The notes under the pieces: generated by a model
Database searches by the model: none
Told to the model about the DNA's origin: nothing
What the model saw: only the letters and a program-made list of their open reading frames with translations
Shown: in pieces, positions 36,801-49,557 of the stretch
How positions within the stretch are numbered: position 1 is the first letter of the stretch
Layout of the letters: the number at the start of each line of letters is the position of its first letter
Made by a program: the position numbers and the translations under genes
From: Puffinus mauretanicus
Lineage: Eukaryota > Chordata > Aves > Procellariiformes > Procellariidae
Assembly (NCBI GenBank): GCA_023333565.1
Contig: JAJKFH010003229.1
Coordinates: 4,144,501 to 4,208,500 of the forward strand
Direction of reading: 5' to 3'
DNA length: 64,000 bases

Positions 36801-39800
36801 AAACATCATGAAAGGAGAATATATTATTTCTGAGATGCTTTCTTTTCCTCAGATCTCTATTATTGGCCTTGCATTTCAAATAAGCTCATAGCGTAAGACT
36901 ATGGTTAGAGCCCTTGGACAGACCGCTCTGGGTCTGGCAATATCAGGAGGGAGCCACACTTAGATGAAAAGAAACCGTCTTTTAGTGTTCCCCACAGCCA
37001 GCCTGATGTCCATACCACATGGAGAAGTTTTAGCCTTCCCACTTACCTCCCTCAGGCAACTCTTAAAAAGCAACACACAACTCCTGATCATTAATGATTC
37101 ATTATCTGTACCCCTCTCTTTCTCTCTTTTGTTCTAACTGTCACAGTGTAATTCTTTGTCTATTTACTGTGTATTATTGGCCAATAACACTTTGTAGAGT
37201 CTTTAAAAAGAGCTGTTTACTCAGAGTCAATAACACATTCATCCGCGAGGAGTTAATGCTCTCACATACACTAAGGGGGACAGTTTCAGAGGGCTGCACA
37301 AATCCCACAGCATTGTTCATGGGGATTTGTGCACAAACTTCTGCCTACCCCTCCTTGGAAATCTACATTTAATTCTGCTGTGTATGGTAATGAGAGTGCA
37401 GTGTGCTAACATTTCGATGGCTGGTAACCCAAACAACTTAACAGAATATACTTTTTATGTCATTGTCAGTTATTGATCGGGTAGTTGGTGGCTTTAGTTG
37501 ATAGGGCAAAGGTGAAAGTCTATCTGCAGCTGAAGAATTCCTGATCAGGAGAAGTACTGGAAGAGATATAATCCAACTAGAACAATGCACTGCAAATGAC
37601 CAAAGAACATGTGCAGCAACAGCAGCAGTCCCGTGCCTGGTAGCAAAGAGAAGCCACCAGGACTACTTGTACACTGCTTGTGCGATGGATTCAAGACATG
37701 CAATCTAATTGCTGGGAATCTCCATCAAAAGAGAACTTGCACAACAGCAAACCTGCAAAGTTTGGAAGGACTTTTCAGAGCCATGGGAAACAGCACATTA
37801 GAAACCTGTATATCCTGGGCATGTACAGAAGACATTTTCAAAGCACTATGCAAATTTTACACCCACTGCAAAGCCCAGTACTTCATTACTGCCCCTACTC
37901 AGTAATGAAGCAGCAGTGTTTTGTTTACTCACTCCACGCTTCAGGAAGAACTGAAGTTACCTTCTCCCTTCAGCATCGTTACCACACAACATATAAACCT
38001 ACAAACTCACAAAGGGCTTCACAGGGTACGGAGGCAGATAAAGCTCAGTCACAGTTTATCAGAACACCAAATTATTGAAATAGCGACCAATACTTTCATT
38101 CAGCTCCCTCTTTTGTCAGCAAGTTTAAAATAGAATGACTCATTAAGTGTCTCTCTGGCTCAGTAGGTCCTTACCTCTTTTCAGATTTTTTCCTTAAGTC
38201 CTTGCCACTAGCCAGTGGTCTCTGGGTTTGAAAGAATTATTAAGGTACCCATTTTAGACAGCCTAGAAAAAGAACCCCAGGATCTTGCCTCTTGTGTGTA
38301 TTCACGGACTTTCTCACAGTCCCTAATGCCAGCTGAGGCTGTCAGCACTAACTAACCAAATGGATAGGAGGACAGCAGGTTGTTCTGCTGCTTTCCCAAA
38401 TCCCTAGGTTGAACGCCAAACCTAAGGCGGATCACATCACACTTGTTGAATCAGCCTGGGAGATCAACAACAATTTTCCCACCTGTGTGATCATCAGTTC
38501 TCTCTAATTCAACAGCGTAGCCCTGCTTCATCATCACACACAAGGACTGTGAGCACTGCCAACAACACCTTTGGGTTTTTCCTGCTTCTCTCCCATTGCT
38601 TGTAAAAGCTTGTAGGAGCATTGATGGGTGGCTGGGGCCAGTGCATGGGGACAGGCTGTGGGGCTCAAGGCACATTTCTTCTCACCCTGTACAAACCAGC
38701 CCATATACGTTACAGCAGTGGCATTTGCGATATCCCAACTGAGCAAATAGGTATGTTCAATTTATATAGCATGATTTGGAGGGCATGAATACTCCTCTTC
38801 TTCCCATGAGTCTACAGATTCCTTTCCTTCCAGGAATAGTCAGGACAGGTGCTCCCTGCACAGTCTGGTTACTGCTTCTTTGGAAGCCGCTTTTGGTGCT
38901 ACGTTTCCTGGGTGCTTCTCTCTGTTCCCGCCTGTTTGAGAAAGAAGCTGCCATTTCATTTAATGATTGCTAAGGTCTTCCATGCTCCTAGAGATGACTC
39001 ACCGAAAATCTGTTTTGGATTAAAGCTACTGGAATTTTTTCATGAGTGACCTAGATCACACTCATACATGAAAGGCTTTCATTCCACCTCAGAGCTGGCT
39101 GGAACAAAATCCAACATCACCTGCCTATTTTCAGTGCCACAGAGAAATGTATTTAGTGAACAAATAGCCTGAAAGTCAAAATGTGGTGGTATCTGAGAAA
39201 AAAAAAATACTGTTTCAATCAAATTATTTGTAGCACAGAGAAGGAAAGAAATATTCCATTTCCACATGACAGCATAACTCTAAACATCTAATAAGTACCT
39301 TAATAAGCTGTCATTTCACTTGAAAAAATTACATGAGTATGTCTATTCCCCACTTTCTACCTTGATCCAAGGAAGGCTAACATTAGAAATCTGGACTTCA
39401 CCACAGGCAAACTGGAGGCAGAATTTAGCAAAGGCTATATAGGGATTACTGTAAGAGGACTTAAGGCTTTTAGTCATGGTTTGCACCAGCAATTTAGGTA
39501 TATCCCACTGGAAAGAGTTGCTGAAAAGGAAACGCAAGGAGAAACATACCCTCAGAAAAGATAAATCTGAATATTAAATACATATACTATATCTTTGATT
39601 TAAAGCATTATACACATGGATTGTCCTGAACACTGTCCCTATTACATGCCACTGTTAAACTAAACTCATCAAGCCAAAAGCTTGAAATTAATGCTCTGCG
39701 AAAGAAGAACTGCTGGAGGACCCACTGTTAAATCCCAAATATGGGGGATTTATCATTAAGCGTTTGAGATCAATTGCATCAAATCCCTCTGATAAATTCA

Positions 39801-42360
39801 GTGGATTAAAGCTAACAGAACTATTAGACTTATCAATGGAAAACACAATAAAGGAACTGATAAGGGTAATTTCTAAAGAGTAACCATATTTTAACATACC
39901 TCCACGTTAAAGCCAGTGATCTTTTTGAAGAAAACATGGACTCTGGGCCTGATTTGTTCAGGTAGTTACAGCACAATAAGGAATAACACAATGAAAATTA
40001 TTTCTTCCCTTATCTTCTGAATTAAAGTATATTTTCCTCCAAGAAAGAAGTACAATCTCATAACAGAAAACGCCATGAAAACAAAATGCAACTAGTGAAA
40101 ATAATATTTTCTCCCCCCAAAATAGCTTTTTCTCTTGAATCCTATGAAGTATTACAAGTAAAAAGACTATATCACATCAATTTTCTCAAAAAACCATGCT
40201 GTGCGTTGTTTTGAAACTACTCTTTCACAATATCTACTAACATTTGCAATGATCCAAAAACTACTAAATAATATGAGATAAAGTTTCTTTGTTTTGAGCA
40301 ACACTTATGTGAGCCACATATGTTATGGATGTAGAGAGGATTAAAAATAAATAGATGATAAAAAGAATGCCTCGATTACAAATACATATTTATGAGACAG
40401 GGTAACTCTCACACAGACACTGAGAAATACTTTTATCCCAAAGAAGTTCTAGTGGTGTTCATTTATTTCTACCAAATTTTACATTTTACGGCAGACCTCA
40501 CCTGATAGAATAGCTGTAAAAATTATTTACAAACCATAACTCGGATCAAACAGAGTTAAAGATAGAAAACTTCTTTTTGAAAGTCACTACCATTATTTTC
40601 ATGTCACAGAGAATAAATTGAGGTACATGTAAGTAGAGACCAGCAAGCAAGTTAAGAGAAAGGAACAGACCCAAAGTGTCCCAAGTCCAAGGACATGACA
40701 CTGGGCTTATCATTACTACACAAAATTCAACAAATACCAAATAACCACCTCAGCTGTCTCTGAAACTTCTGGGAACCCTTTTACAACTTCAGGTTTTTGT
40801 CAATGGTAACACAAGGGTAATTTGGACAACTTTACAAAGGGATTGTCAGAACTGACTGCTTTGTGGTATCCGGCACCATGTTTGCAAGTATAAATATAGA
40901 TTAGGGTAAAATTTATTTTCAAAGCAAATAGATGCTAAGGTTTCTCTAAAATAAAGTTTAAGAAATGTGGTTAGTTCATTCTTTTGTAACTCCAGGAGCT
41001 GTAAAGCTTTAGCCTTTGAAAATGATCTGTTCCTTCATTTATTTTAATCCTCTCTGGATTTCCATCCATTATGTAGAAGTGTAAAGTGAGTTGTTTATGC
41101 AAACAAGGAAAATGATAGTTTTCTGATTTTATATGCAGAATCATGACATTCCACTACAATGCATTATTAGCATGATAATACTTTGCACTTTCATAGTGGC
41201 TTCCATACAAGGAATTCAAAGTGCTCTGAAGAAATTGCCACTTTGGCCATTCAAATTTATATTGCCAAATCGGCTAGGAAAATATGTTTCTGCAATCTTT
41301 CGACTGCTCTCAATTAAATAAACTGTATTTAACATAATGTGAATGCTTTATAATTCCAACTTGTTCAAAAACTGTTGCTTTTGAACAAATACTATATGCA
41401 AATCAACATTTAATTGCATAGTAGTCCCCTGCAGCTCCCTGCATGTTGCAACTTTACAGATGTTCCCAACAGCTCAATGGATTGTATAAAGAAAGATCAT
41501 GATTAAGGGTTGTCTTGGTAAAGGTCTAAATGCACCAGCAGGTCCTGCTAGCTTCCTATGTACCTTCGGTCAAGCAGAGATTTGATATACATCTGCTTCT
41601 CCTGAGCCATCAATCCAAAAAAGCCCACCAGCATACTTGCTTGTTTTTCTTTTTAGAATTAAGAAATAGTAGGGGTTTTTTTTGTTCTCTAGACAACTGT
41701 CCTATAGCTTGGGAACTGCCAGTTAACTGCAGTCTGTCTACACAGAGAAGACACATCTTCTGAGTAGGTGTCTGTGGCAAGCTGCACAGGAGCACTTCTG
41801 TTACTCTGCACCTAGCTATCATTTGTCTGTGGTTGGATGCTATTTTCTTGGCAAGTTGCTGGCCGTAGAGTTACCGTTATTGTCTTTGTGAAGCACTAGG
41901 TACCATTTACTTCATAAGGAAACAACAAAGCATCGTCAGTGATGCTTACGTAGCCCTCCATCCCATATTTCAGAAGAGAAGGGAAGAAGAGAACGGGAGA
42001 TTTTCAAATATGGTTGGGACTAACAGGTACCTGACTCATATCTGACTTCCACTGGGACCTGAGTGCCCTCTGAGATCGCCGCCATACAAAACACATCTGA
42101 GAGCTAGTTCAAAAAGGATTGTAATGTTGACACCACCAGGCAATCACTTCGACATGGCAAAAAAAAGAATGAACAATGATGACCACAACTCAACACCACA
42201 AAAAATAGTGCCAGTAAAAAGAGTGACCAACTATCATCCCTGTGACATGGGTCTATAGATAATGTTTTGGCAAAGGAATACTTTTTGAAGAGCACTTGAT
42301 AAAGTTTCATGTGCATTCTTTCAGTTCCTGTTTCTACAGGGACAGGAGATAGATATAGAT

Positions 42361-42398
42361 ATAGGTATATGTGTATGTATATACACACACACACACAC
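42361..42398. repeat. (TA)/(GT)/(CA)n microsatellite
   Basis: ATAGGTATATGTGTATGTATATA passes into nine CA steps. It is preceded by GATATA repeats from about 42346. Confidence 0.85.
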
Positions 42399-42854
42399 GA
42401 TTTTATTTGTTTTTAATCTGGGCTAATGAAAAAAAAAAGCAATTTAATTCCTCAGCCTTGCAAGCCTGACACAGTTTAAGAAGCAGCTTACTCTTGAGAA
42501 AAAGATGTGAAGGATGTCATCGTTCTGAGTGGCAAGATGCTGCTTTGGGTGCTTCTCTCATCATTGCCTACCCTGTTTCTGCTGGTTTAGAAATCACACA
42601 GCAAAAAATCTCACCACAATAACACTAAAAATCTCTGCCTCCCCTCCTCTACACCAGTCAGCCCTTCAGTCACTGAAATGTCACGTGCCAGCATTAATAC
42701 TCTTCAGTGTCTTCTCAATTTCTTCCTGTTTCCTTGTTCTACAGTCCTCTCTCCATAACCCCATCTGTCCCTTACTGACATCTGTGAGTCCCCTCCCTGT
42801 CCTCACCAACACACACAAAACTCAGTTACAATTTTTTCCTTTTCTTTTCCTTTC

Positions 42855-42873
42855 TTTTTTTTTTTTTTTTTTT
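42855..42873. repeat. poly-T tract
   Basis: Nineteen consecutive T after a T/C-rich lead. It could be the poly-A tail of an antisense retroposon, but no body is recognised beside it. Confidence 0.85.
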
Positions 42874-43939
42874 GTTTAAGACCAGAATATGGATAACTCA
42901 TACTCCAGATATGGTGGTCCCTATTTTTTCAACTTTGAGTCTGAAACTTTGCCTTATTTATTTATACAAAGTGGGGTGGGATGCTTACTTGGAGATGCAG
43001 TCTGTGGGATGCACCTGCTTTATATACTACCTGCATTGCACAGGTTCAGTCTCAGCTAGGATCTTCAAAATGCATCTTACAAAGCTAACAGACAAACCTC
43101 TGGTTCAAAAGTCCTCTGTTTTCTGAAAAGCTTCTGGGATTCAAAACTAGGAATCAATAGATGGAGTTTGCTAGCTGGTTTCTATTCTCAGTAAAACCCA
43201 CCAGTAAAGAGGTTGCCTTGTCCCTGAGACAGCCCGAACTATAACCACCCACAGGGAGAATCTGGAGATTAAGGACAGCACCTCAAATCCTGGCAGCAAG
43301 TAAGAGAGTGACAGGAACTGCACATCACCCATCCCACAGGAGAGTGAGGGAGCACATACCCACATAGGGGCTTGTGACAGCCAGATCCACGCAGTACAGC
43401 ATTCACTTTTGTCAGGTCTCCAGGCAGATGTTACTGTCATGTTCAGGTGGATTTGGGCAGCTCCTTCAGGAAGGAGGGCTGGGAGAGCTGCAGCTGAGGG
43501 ACAGGAGGCTGTTTTCCTGAAGCTGATCCTTTTCCTTCCCCTGAGGTGTCCTGGGAGCCTGTTGCACAAGGAGCTGCTTCTTCCAGCCCTCAACAAGAAG
43601 AAAGTAGAGAGTTTTCAAATACATACATCAGCAGACTCTATCAGGCCCTTCGATGTATTCAGGTGGCTACTTCTTCTGAAAGCAATGCAAGTTTTTCACC
43701 CCTAAGCTGCTTTAAGGAGCTGGACTGCACAGTCTTACATTTCCTTCTCTTGCATTTTAATTTGTTTTGTTTCCTCCTTCCTGAGCCCTATGTCTGCCAG
43801 AAGTAGAGGAGCGATCATTTCTCACACGCGTAAATCAAGAAAATTACCAGCAGGAAATGGCTCACACCCACCACACTGCTTACTGGTACCTGGACATTTC
43901 CTGTGCCATCATCCAAAGAGACAGATCTACCTCTGTTTA

Positions 43940-44345
43940 GTACAAAGCAACTACCGAAAGTTAAAATAATTACCTACAAAGAGAGTACATGTTTCTTTCA
44001 TCTAATTAGATAATATGCCCAGGTGTTTAGCACCAAGGCATCTACTTCTTAATTGGAAAAAGTCAAGGACAGAAACTAATTAGCAGCATTAATCAAAAGC
44101 AGAGGTCTAACGATAATTAACAACACATCCCCACTATAAACCCAATCCCTTTATTATAAGGTGTTCCAAATTGTAAAATTAAATGATTGGAGTTTTACAA
44201 TAAGTGTTTCCAATTGCCATCCTCTGGCAAAACTCCGCCTTACTCCCCCAAAATAAAGAATACTAATCAGACTAAACAATGTCATTTTTTCACACAATGG
44301 CTGTAAGCAGTTTGTCCTGTAATTTGCAAAAACAAATAAAGAAAA
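43940..44345. promoter_or_regulatory. homeodomain-motif cluster, candidate conserved element
   Basis: At least six TAAT-core sites lie within 400 bases: AAAATAATTACC, CATCTAATTAGATAATATG, TTCTTAATTGG, AACTAATTAGCAGCATTAATC, CGATAATTAACAAC, and ATACTAATCAG. The stretch is free of repeats and includes a palindromic CTAATTAG twice. This density suggests an enhancer bound by homeodomain factors. Conservation must be tested. Confidence 0.38.
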
Positions 44346-46525
44346 ATCAAATTCCTAGGTAACTCTCCATATTATTGCAGCCACTGAGTGCCCAGTGGCC
44401 AGACAGGTCTGTGTTCTTCCCGGGGCAAAATGCTACCTACCATACTTGAGGAAGTGCTCGCACTAGCAAAAAAAACATACAAGTGGAAGGGAAACACACT
44501 TAGTCTTGCTAAGGTGGTAGTTTTCCTGCTCTCCACAAGCATGGCAGGCTATAGATCTTAAAAGTGTTGGCAAAGACCTCAAACTTTTGTGAAATAAAGG
44601 ACTAACGAGCTGCAGCAAAAAAAACATCAGGCCCACTGCCCTCCTGCAAAAGCCTCTGGAGAAGGCAGGGCCGGAGGGCAAATCCCCCCTCTCCAGCTCT
44701 GCCCTTCAGCCCTCCCATTTAGGAAACCCTGCAGTTCTCCCAGTGTCAACACATTCAGACACATCCAAGAACACAATTTAAATTCAACGGCTCAGGGTTT
44801 TAGGTTCAGTGGTGTTCAGCAAACTGAGGCTGCACTGGATTTGCAAGAGGAAGAAACCGCTGGGTTGTCACATTAACTACACGCCTCTCTTCCCTGGGAC
44901 TCTCCAGGGACACTCCTTCCACCCTCCCTCCACGCTTCTATCCAAACTCCTGTTTTAACTCTGTTCTTTTCTGGGCTTCCCGTTACAGACCTAATAGAAA
45001 TGCATCTTTATGGCAAGCTAAAAATTATCATCCCGTGTAGAAACATAGTCTGCAGTTAGTTACTGCCAGCTGAGTTGCAAATTACATTATTATAATATTA
45101 ACAATGATTTTCCTAAGCTCTGACATGTCATTAAGTGATTACTTACAAGAAGGAAAGCATCGAGGGAAGGAAAACATTAAAACAGCGAGGCTCAATGTTT
45201 GAGACTGCAGGAGTTACACTCTCAAGAACAAGATACCCACAGAAAGAGAAATCTCTGCCCACATCTGTGAAGCCTACTTCCCAGGTCCACCACAGCACAT
45301 TTTCCACGTGGGGCCTGCAGCCCTTCACTAGCGGGGTAGTTTCTTACGCCATTCACTTGCTCTTTTCCCATCTACTCAAACACTCCTGCAAGGCAAAAAA
45401 TCCTACCTGATTCAAAACTTAAAAGGAGTAGTCAAAAACCAAGGAGAACGGCAGAAACCTTTGTGCCAGACTAACATGTAGGCCGGCCATTTGCAAACAA
45501 AATGTCCTGATCCTGACAGCTTTCGTAGGCTGAAAATCCCACTGCTGGGAAATGGAAGATTTTACACTCTTTCTCTACCATTTTAAGGCCCTTTACTCAC
45601 AGGCACTCATGTAAGGATTTAGTAATCTCATTTATTTCACTGAGACAATTTGTGCGAGTAAGACTAAGGATGTATGTAAACGCTTGCAGGGCTACAGTAA
45701 CACCTAAGTTTCACCACCTCTATTTAGCAACCATACCATGGTTTGCATGCATTTCATGTTAGATACAGTGCCTGTCCAATACTGAGAAAAATTTCCCAGG
45801 GATCTAAGCCGCCAGCTTTCCAGAAGCTGAAGTTTACAAAAGGGAAAACAGAAATAAACCCCCCCTGAGATACAGTCTTCACATGTCCCTCAAATCAAGG
45901 TTGTTGGGATTTTTCTTTCTTTTGTACCAAAGAGAGCTGCTACACATTGTCCTTCTCCCAAAGGACTAAGGCAACGGAGACTGTTACTGAACAACACCTT
46001 ACACAAAATAAATCTAACTACTCTGTCAGCCCGCTACAGCTCCAACACAATCTTTTTATTATTTTGGTATTTCTACGTTACACCTTAGCAAAGAGACAAA
46101 GCAAAACAGGAAAAATATGTGTTCATTTCATTCAGTGTGTGGACTAAGAATAATTGCCATCAATATTGATTAACCCTTGGGGACAACACTGAATTTAAAA
46201 CCCGCAGACAGTGAAATCCCAGCTGATGCATGCTCTGCTTTGAGTAACACTTATTACATGTTTCTATGTTTATATTTATCTGAGAAAACTGTGAAACTAA
46301 TGGTCCCAAACTGGGAATAATATGTTATCATATGCTCCAGGATTGTGCAGTTTCTGCAGCTCTCTACCCCTACCAGGTGCTAATCAATGACAGGTTGATT
46401 AAAGTTCTTCCAAAACTGAGTAGTCTGAAAAAAATCAAACCATTTCTGAGTGTTTAGCAGCCCCAGAAAGCATTTGATAGTCTTCTAGCTCAGTGCTGGT
46501 TTTTAATGAATATAAATCACCAGAG
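44346..46525. other. unique intergenic sequence
   Basis: Nothing recognisable beyond short AT-rich motif-dense patches. Open frames are below 95 codons. Confidence 0.5.
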
Positions 46526-46612
46526 ACCAGATTCTGTACCACCCTACTGCAAACCCTACTAGGTTAATTGGCTTCACTGAGGTGGCATGAGTTCATGCAG
46601 AATTTAGCTTAA
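46526..46612. mobile_element. decayed palindromic MITE-like repeat
   Basis: CCAGATTCTGTACCAC at the left, TTGGCTTCACTGAGGT in the middle and GCAGAATTTAGC at the right follow the order of the reptile/bird palindromic element (CAGATTCTG ... TTGACTTCAATGG ... CAGAATCTGGCC). The arms are strongly diverged. Low-to-moderate confidence. Confidence 0.33.
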
Positions 46613-49109
46613 CAATTCATACCTATATTGTTTTAGATTAGTTTTCACACTACAGGCAGTGAAAACTAAGGGCCAGGTACCAAATTCACTGTTAGTGCAA
46701 TACCAAATCAGATCCCAACTCAGTTATGGGATATACCAAGGCATCAAAGGCTAGCAGAATCATTTTAATAAAGAGGACAAGTTGTTAGTAATATTAGCCA
46801 GGCAAATTAATTCTCTATAATCTATCTTCCAATTAATAAGTATTAAACCAACTTTTTTCACATGTATTTTATACTTAAACTGTGCAACAGTTTCATCCAT
46901 GGTTTACTCCACTCCATGCCTAGAAATGGAGTTTTCACAGCAGCTTTGCATGAAGGTTGCCATGATTGTTTTCATTACACTCAGTGCTGTTATGTGATGA
47001 TACAGTATTGTGTTTAGTTACTGGAAGTACTCGTTATAGTAGACATTTTTAACGTAAGAAAATATTCAGTAAATCTTCTGATTTTGTTTTCTTTGGTTTT
47101 TTTTTACTTAAGACTTCTCTGTTTGTATTATAACTACCTCACATGCAGGAGAAAGTAATTAATAGGACAGAAAAGGGCATGCTGTATTCAATCAAGTAAC
47201 GAAACACTACCGTGATTTTAAATTAAAGCTTCAACCATTAAAAAAGAAGTGATCTAAAGTATTGATCTGTGCATCTGGCTTGCAAACAGCTATGTCCAAA
47301 GCACAGAGATGTAGTTACATGGAAAAGAGTTCATATATTAACTTGTTTGTACAAAAACTGTCTTCAGGCCATTAGTACTACTAGTAGTAGTAAAAGTAGA
47401 TTTGGATTTATTCTATACAACTCACTTAGAGTAAGTTATAAAAATATGCAGTAATAGCTGAAAAAGCCCTTTGTCATTACATATAGGAAAAAGTGGCAAC
47501 TTGGATTTTTTTCCAAGGTTTAGACTTCCTTTAGGAAAGGAGGTGTGGTACTTCCTAAAAGGTTAATTTTACACTGGAAAGTGGCCACATCTTCCCAACC
47601 AAAGTAAGTGTCCCATCTAGAAGCATAATCATAGACTTCCATTATAAGGCAAGGATAAGCACTGTTTCCTGCCCACCCATCTGGGAAGTATACATGTACA
47701 TGGTCCTCATGCATAGGAACCCCTATAACTATCCTCGAACTGTGAAATACTGAACGAACTTCACTGTACTTGCTGAAAACTTTCTTTTTAATCCCTGACT
47801 AGATCTTCAGCCAAAGTTTCAAAGCAGATATGAGTTATATTTCAAAGTGCTCTCTTTTTCATAAGAACATTGCACTGTGTGCGACAGCCAAAGAGTGGGG
47901 CCATGGGCAAGTACTGTCTACCACTCTTTCCTATCTGTCATATAAAGTTGCACAGAAATTTAACCAAACTTTTGTTAAGATCGCTTAACAAGCGGTAAGC
48001 TGCCAATACTGATTCCAACCAGAAACGAAAGGCTTATTAAGACCTCCATTTTCAAACACAAACCATATTTTAGAGAGCACATAAGAGTCACTATAATACT
48101 GAGAAAATGCTTCCCATCTTTAGTTCTTTTCTTCCAGACAAAGAGTATTGGACAGGGATGAAAAGTATTTACTAGACAACAGGGAGTCACCATTCCTTTT
48201 CTACATCTCCCTAGTCCAAGGAGGAAAGTACAACATCATGTTTCCAGTTGTGATTCTCTACATAATAAACCATGTAGAGATCAAATTAATTTTTGCAGAT
48301 CATGGTAAGCAAGGATTCAGTCTAGCACCTGCATATCCCCTGAGAAAATGATCAAGGTTACTTAAGGCAGCATTTTTCAGAGAAAAGTTAGCAGGTTTTC
48401 TAGAATAAACAGTGTTGAAAGGTAATATTTGTCATTGCTGTTACAGAAGTGCCTAAAAATCCCAGCCAAAGATCAGAAATCAGCAGTAGTCACCTTTTAT
48501 ATGCACATGGCCTGACAGCTATCTTTACCCAGAGAGAGCTCATTATCTACATGACTCACAATACAGCGCAGGCAGGACACAGTTGCAAGCCATGTAAGAC
48601 AGAAGAAACAGAACCTGTACAGCAAGGACCTCCACAGCCCAGGTGTAGAGGCTTAGGCAATGAAAAGATCTGATGGACAATCCATTGTCTGCAAACATGA
48701 AACAGAATCTTTCCCTGTGCAGTTGAAATGCCACCAGGTCTACGTAACATTGAGTTTCACATGTCTTGGCATGCCTGCAGATTTTCTTTCTTCATGGCAG
48801 TTGTATGTAGGAACTCATCTATATTCCTGGAGCCATTATGCCTATTAGGTTCACGTGGAGTTTGGAGCCTTCACAGTACCTGAAACTCCACAAGGAACCT
48901 CTGGAAGTTCACAGGCACTGAAACAGCCCATGTTCACAAAATCCTGTTATCCCTAAGCACACCTGGCTTGGATGTCCTGCAGTCTGAGTTCTGTCCTCCT
49001 GATTCTGCAGCCATAAGGACATAAGCTCAGTCAGACTTCATCATATCTAAAATTCAGTTGTACCTGTGTCCTGCAGCAGCCAGCAGCACAGATCTCAGGA
49101 ATAATGTAA
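46613..49109. other. unique intergenic sequence
   Basis: No gene or clear repeat is seen. Open frames are under 75 codons. Confidence 0.5.
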
Positions 49110-49335
49110 AAATGGATTAGGTGTCTAGTCATACCTTAACATTTAATTTCATCTGCCACTTCAATCTATCCAGTAGCCCAGTGACAGCTGGGAAGTATTG
49201 CAAAATATTTCTACCCTGCATAATTTCACACTAGCAGTAAACTTCGTTTGCCTGCTCCCTTTTCCAGGTAATTTCTGAACGTGCTGAACAGTGCGGACCC
49301 AACATATGTCTATGTGGAAGAAAAACATCCTGTAC
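49110..49335 (-). mobile_element. CR1-like reverse transcriptase relic
   Basis: Read on the minus strand, the part near 49262-49305 keeps the trace of the CR1/non-LTR RT segment VxGPxLFNxFxNDLEKG (here SALFSTFRNYLEKG-like). The part near 49145-49180 keeps a WQMKFNV-like strand. The order and spacing fit a decayed CR1 RT domain with numerous disruptions. It is a dead coding relic, older than the 3' end fragments in this window. Confidence 0.5.
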
Positions 49336-49542
49336 CCACTGTCTAACCTATCCTAGAGTCCTACATTCCCTCATACTCCAAAAATAACCAAGGGTTGTGC
49401 TTGGCACCCCACCGGAAATGTATGGCCTCTCAAGCACCGCCACCAAAGGCAGTAAGTGACACCTTTCCTCGCCCACCCAAGTTGAGGATGAGGCAAGTTC
49501 TCTGCCCCATCAGGATTAATTGGCCTGCAAGGTGAGACACAG

Positions 49543-49557
49543 GGGTGACACGGGTGA
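49543..49557 (+). promoter_or_regulatory. DR3 nuclear-receptor-like site
   Basis: GGGTGA, three bases CAC, then GGGTGA form a perfect direct repeat with a 3-base spacer, the arrangement preferred by VDR/RXR. A related AGGTGA occurs on either side (49530 and 49565). The local GGTGACAC repetition means it may be only a chance short tandem. Confidence 0.3.

Larger units (their letters stand above)
28036..43939. other. gene-free AT-rich intergenic block
   Basis: No coding exon, RNA gene or long repeat is recognised over about 16 kb. It holds microsatellites near 42.36-42.40 and 42.85-42.87 kb, a small palindromic-repeat relic near 30.81-30.85 kb, and several AT-rich motif-dense stretches (for example 35.95-36.45 and 41.0-41.4 kb) that might be regulatory. 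All open frames are under 150 codons with no domain. Confidence 0.55.

Noticed and set aside
41180..41235. Ancient repeat-like phrase CATAGTGGCTTCCATACAAGG ... CAAAGTGCT
   Set aside because: It resembles a dispersed phrase I have seen in amniote DNA, but I cannot name the family or define ends.
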